NCBI RefSeq assembly: GCF_000213055.1
Contig: NZ_CM001165.1
Location: forward strand, 5,912,945-5,976,944
Origin: Streptomyces sp. Tu6071
GTDB taxonomy: Bacteria > Actinomycetota > Actinomycetes > Streptomycetales > Streptomycetaceae
Direction: 5' to 3'
DNA: 64,000 bases
The translations under genes were made by a program, and so were the position numbers. This document shows positions 61,913-64,000 of the stretch, in pieces; positions within the stretch are counted from its first letter, which is position 1; every line of letters starts with the position of its first letter. The notes beneath the pieces are model-generated. The model was not told the origin of the DNA. It made no database searches and saw only the letters and a program-made list of their open reading frames with translations.

Positions 61913-62671
61913 ATGGGGCACTGGCTGGACCGCAACTTCGTCGAGCCGGGCAAACTGCCCCTCCTGCTCGCCCTGCTCGCTTTCGTCGTGACCTTCCTCG
62001 TGACGCGCACCATCACGCGCCTCATCCGCGCCGGACGCGGCCCCTTCCGCAACCTCACCCCCGGCGGCGTGCACGTCCACCACTGCGTGCCCGGGATCAT
62101 CCTCGCCGTCGTCGGCGGCTTCGGCGCCGTCGGCAGCGGCAAGCACGGGATCGCCGCCGGGATCTGCGCCGTCGTCTTCGGCATCGGCACGGGACTCGTC
62201 CTCGACGAGTTCGCCCTGATCCTCCACCTCGCCGACGTCTACTGGAGCGAGCAGGGCAGGCAGAGCGTCGAGGTCGTCGTCCTCACCGCCGCGCTCGGCG
62301 CGCTCGTCGTCGCGGGCGCCGTGCCGATCGGCGTCGACCAGGTCTCGCAGGGCGAGGCCGCCGGACGCGCCACGGCGATCGGCACGATCCTCTTCGACCT
62401 GTGCTTCGTCGTCGTCTGCCTCGCCAAGGGCAAGATCCGCCTGGGCCTGATCGGCGTTTTCGTGCCCTTCGTCGCGCTCGTCGGCGCGGTCCGCCTCGCC
62501 CGCCCCGGCTCCCCCTGGGCCCGCCGCCGCTACGCCGACCGCCCCCACCGCCGCGCCCGCGCCCTGCTGCGCGCCTACCACGCGGACCGCACCTGGCGGC
62601 GCTGGGTGCGCCGCTTCCAGGACCTCGTGGGCGGCACCCCGGACGAGGACGTGCCGCCCACGGGCGGGTGA
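61913..62671 (+). CDS. Conserved integral membrane protein
   Basis: A 252-residue protein with about six hydrophobic helices and a basic C-terminal tail. A conserved-looking block NLTPGGVHVHHCVPGIILAV with clustered His and Cys could bind metal. GLVLDEFALILHLADVYW follows. ATG 61913 has an excellent GGAGGGG site. It lies between cobS and cobT on the opposite strand. I recognise it as a common uncharacterised actinobacterial membrane protein; a cobalt- or cobamide-related role would be speculation from position alone. Confidence 0.8.
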   Translation: MGHWLDRNFVEPGKLPLLLALLAFVVTFLVTRTITRLIRAGRGPFRNLTPGGVHVHHCVPGIILAVVGGFGAVGSGKHGIAAGICAVVFGIGTGLVLDEFALILHLADVYWSEQGRQSVEVVVLTAALGALVVAGAVPIGVDQVSQGEAAGRATAIGTILFDLCFVVVCLAKGKIRLGLIGVFVPFVALVGAVRLARPGSPWARRRYADRPHRRARALLRAYHADRTWRRWVRRFQDLVGGTPDEDVPPTGG

Positions 62672-62680
62672 GCGCGCGGC

Positions 62681-63757
62681 TCACTCCTCCGCGTCGGCGG
62701 CCCCGGTCCCCTCCGCGCGCTCCGGGAGCTCGTCCGTCAGCGAGGCGGCGGCGCGCACGAGCGGCAGCGAGAGCAGCGCCCCGACACCCTCGCCGACCCG
62801 CACCCCCTGGTCGAGCAGCGGTTCGAGCGCCATCCGGTCGAGCGCCTTGGCCTGCGCGGGCTCCCCGCTCGTGTGCCCGGCGAGCCACCAGTCGGGCGCG
62901 CGGAACGCGGCCCGCTGCGCGACGAGCGCGCACGCCGCCGAGACGACCCCGTCGAGGATCACCGGGGTACGGCGCACCGCGCACTGGAGCAGGAAGCCCG
63001 TCGTCGCGGCGAGGTCCGCGCCGCCCACGGCCGCGAGGAGCGCGAGCTGGTCGCCCAGCACGGGCCGGGCCCGGCGCAGCGCGTCCCTGATCGCCGCGCA
63101 CTTGCGCATCCACGTGAGGTCGTCGATCGGCTCGCCGCCGCGCCCCGTGACGACCGAGGCGTCGACCCCGCACAGCGCCGCCACGAGCGTGCCCGCGGCC
63201 GTCGTGCCGCCCACGCTCACGTCCCCGAGCACCACGAGATCCGTACCCGCGTCGGCCTCCTCGTCGGCGACGGCCATCCCGGCCCGTACCGCCGCCTCGG
63301 CCTCCTCGACGGTGAGGGCGTCCTCACGGTCGATGCGCCCCGAGGAGCGCCGCACCCGGTGCCGTGTCACCTCGGCGGGCAGCCCGGCGGGGTCGCAGTC
63401 GAGCGCGATGTCCACGACGCGTACGGGCACGTCCTGCGCCCGCGCGAGCACGGCGACGGGCGCGGCCCCGTCGAGCACGGCCCGTACGAGCGCCGCGGCC
63501 CCGCCCGCGGGCCGCCGCGACACACCGGCCGCGGCCACCCCGTGGTCCCCGGCGAACAACACGACGCGGGGCTGCCGCACGGGCGCCGCGGGCACGGCCG
63601 ACCGCGCGGCGGACAGCCACTCCCCGAGCGCGTCGAGCCGCCCGAGCGCCCCCTGAGGCACCGTCAGCCGCGCACGCCGCTCCTCGGCGGCCCGTCGCAC
63701 TTTGCCGTCGGGCCGCTCAATGAGATCGGAGAAGTCGTCGAGATCAATGCCGCTCAT
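62681..63757 (-). CDS. cobT: Nicotinate-nucleotide:dimethylbenzimidazole phosphoribosyltransferase
   Basis: A 358-residue CobT that makes alpha-ribazole phosphate for the lower cobalamin ligand. Conserved blocks: QGALGRLDALGEWL near 35-48, FAGDHGVAAAGVS near 68-80, GDVSVGGTTAAGTLVAAL near 178-195, and the catalytic Glu323 in GVRVGEGVGALLSLPL. Length is normal. ATG 63757. It lies 76 bp after the cobU fragment on the same strand, so cobU-cobT probably form an operon feeding CobS. Confidence 0.96.
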   Translation of the reverse strand: MSGIDLDDFSDLIERPDGKVRRAAEERRARLTVPQGALGRLDALGEWLSAARSAVPAAPVRQPRVVLFAGDHGVAAAGVSRRPAGGAAALVRAVLDGAAPVAVLARAQDVPVRVVDIALDCDPAGLPAEVTRHRVRRSSGRIDREDALTVEEAEAAVRAGMAVADEEADAGTDLVVLGDVSVGGTTAAGTLVAALCGVDASVVTGRGGEPIDDLTWMRKCAAIRDALRRARPVLGDQLALLAAVGGADLAATTGFLLQCAVRRTPVILDGVVSAACALVAQRAAFRAPDWWLAGHTSGEPAQAKALDRMALEPLLDQGVRVGEGVGALLSLPLVRAAASLTDELPERAEGTGAADAEE

Positions 63758-63833
63758 TCGGCAGACAGTACCGAAACGAAGGGGGCCTGTACGCAGCCCC
63801 TCCGGCGATCGGGCGGCGGGGCCGGGGAAGAGG

Positions 63834-64000
63834 TCACCCCGGCAGCGGGAGCACCCGCCCCGCGACGACGAGCACCGCTTCCTCGCACTCCCCGGAGACG
63901 CCCGCGTTCACCCGCCCCAGCTCGTCCCGGTACCTCCGCCCCGACGCGGTGGCGGGCACCACCCCCGACCCCACCTCGTTGGAGACCAGCACGACCCGCC
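63834..64000 (-). CDS. cobU: Adenosylcobinamide kinase/guanylyltransferase, C-terminal part
   Basis: The last ~54 residues of a CobU/CobP enzyme; the gene continues beyond the window edge. VVLVSNEVGSGVVPATASGR is the diagnostic block of the family, followed by YRDELGRVN and the closing AVLVVAGRVLPLPG. The enzyme phosphorylates adenosylcobinamide and then adds GMP, making the CobS substrate. The P-loop N-terminus is outside the window. Stop codon at 63834-63836. Confidence 0.9.
   Translation of the reverse strand, partial: RVVLVSNEVGSGVVPATASGRRYRDELGRVNAGVSGECEEAVLVVAGRVLPLPG

Noticed and set aside
63758..64000. A cobalamin riboswitch near the cob genes
   Set aside because: No B12-box-like structure is visible in this window. 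The cobU leader lies beyond the edge.
1..64000. CRISPR arrays or rRNA genes
   Set aside because: No regularly spaced short repeats and no rRNA-like sequence were seen on either strand.

Overview
This window looks like part of a Streptomyces (or very close actinobacterial) chromosome. Coding sequence is very GC-rich with strong third-position G/C bias, GTG and TTG starts are frequent, and the right half carries conserved actinobacterial housekeeping genes (glnA, lipA, lipB, aceE, sucB, lpd, pepA, cobS, cobT, cobU). It divides into an accessory left part (1 to about 37.2 kb) and a core right part (about 37.2 to 64 kb).

Accessory part. Positions 72-9340 hold a leftward operon for a type IV secretion-like mating apparatus: a VirB1-like cell-wall hydrolase, a pilin-like protein, a VirB8-like protein, a VirB6-like multispan protein, an SCO6880-type protein and a VirB4-like ATPase. 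One operon gene is split by an IS5-family element (7060-7951) flanked by a TA duplication, and the broken gene can be rebuilt in frame. A beta-class DNA methyltransferase and a PD-(D/E)XK/DUF5655 protein follow, converging on a shared terminator. Next come fused fragments of a transposase and a tyrosine integrase, so no intact integrase is visible. Positions 12.5-24.7 kb form a polymorphic-toxin locus. It has a 2.4-thousand-residue YD-repeat/Rhs protein with a HINT pretoxin domain and toxin tip, its probable immunity gene, and a displaced orphan tip (DUF4258-like) with its own immunity-like gene. A divergent DNRLRE/FG-GAP-like surface protein completes the locus. A second IS5-family element (24737-26176) has matching ends, a TTA duplication and an extra 161-residue gene inside it. 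Decayed genes and tRNA-derived attachment-like repeats follow at 27.2-27.4 kb and again at 37.17 kb, bracketing a 10-kb segment. That segment carries gene fragments, a TetR/SDR operon, a NarL-type two-component system, a serine-hydrolase lipoprotein, and a divergent AraC regulator and alpha/beta hydrolase.

Core part. glnA has a well-formed GlnR-type operator upstream. RDD and DUF4191 membrane proteins follow, then lipoate synthesis (lipA, lipB), a TPR-type regulator, an FAD oxidase, a TIGR01777-type epimerase, a GNAT acetyltransferase, a membrane PP2C/SpoIIE phosphatase and a VOC protein. Central carbon genes come next: aceE, a GntR regulator, sucB, lpd. The lipoyl domains of SucB depend on LipA/LipB, and Lpd reoxidises the lipoyl groups of 2-oxoacid dehydrogenases. 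A perfect 17-bp palindrome in the candidate aceE promoter is a good candidate operator for the adjacent GntR protein. pepA and cobalamin nucleotide-loop genes (cobS, cobT and the end of cobU) close the window. Two perfect DnaA boxes in inverted orientation lie between two convergent genes at 45.2-45.3 kb, far from any recognisable replication genes.
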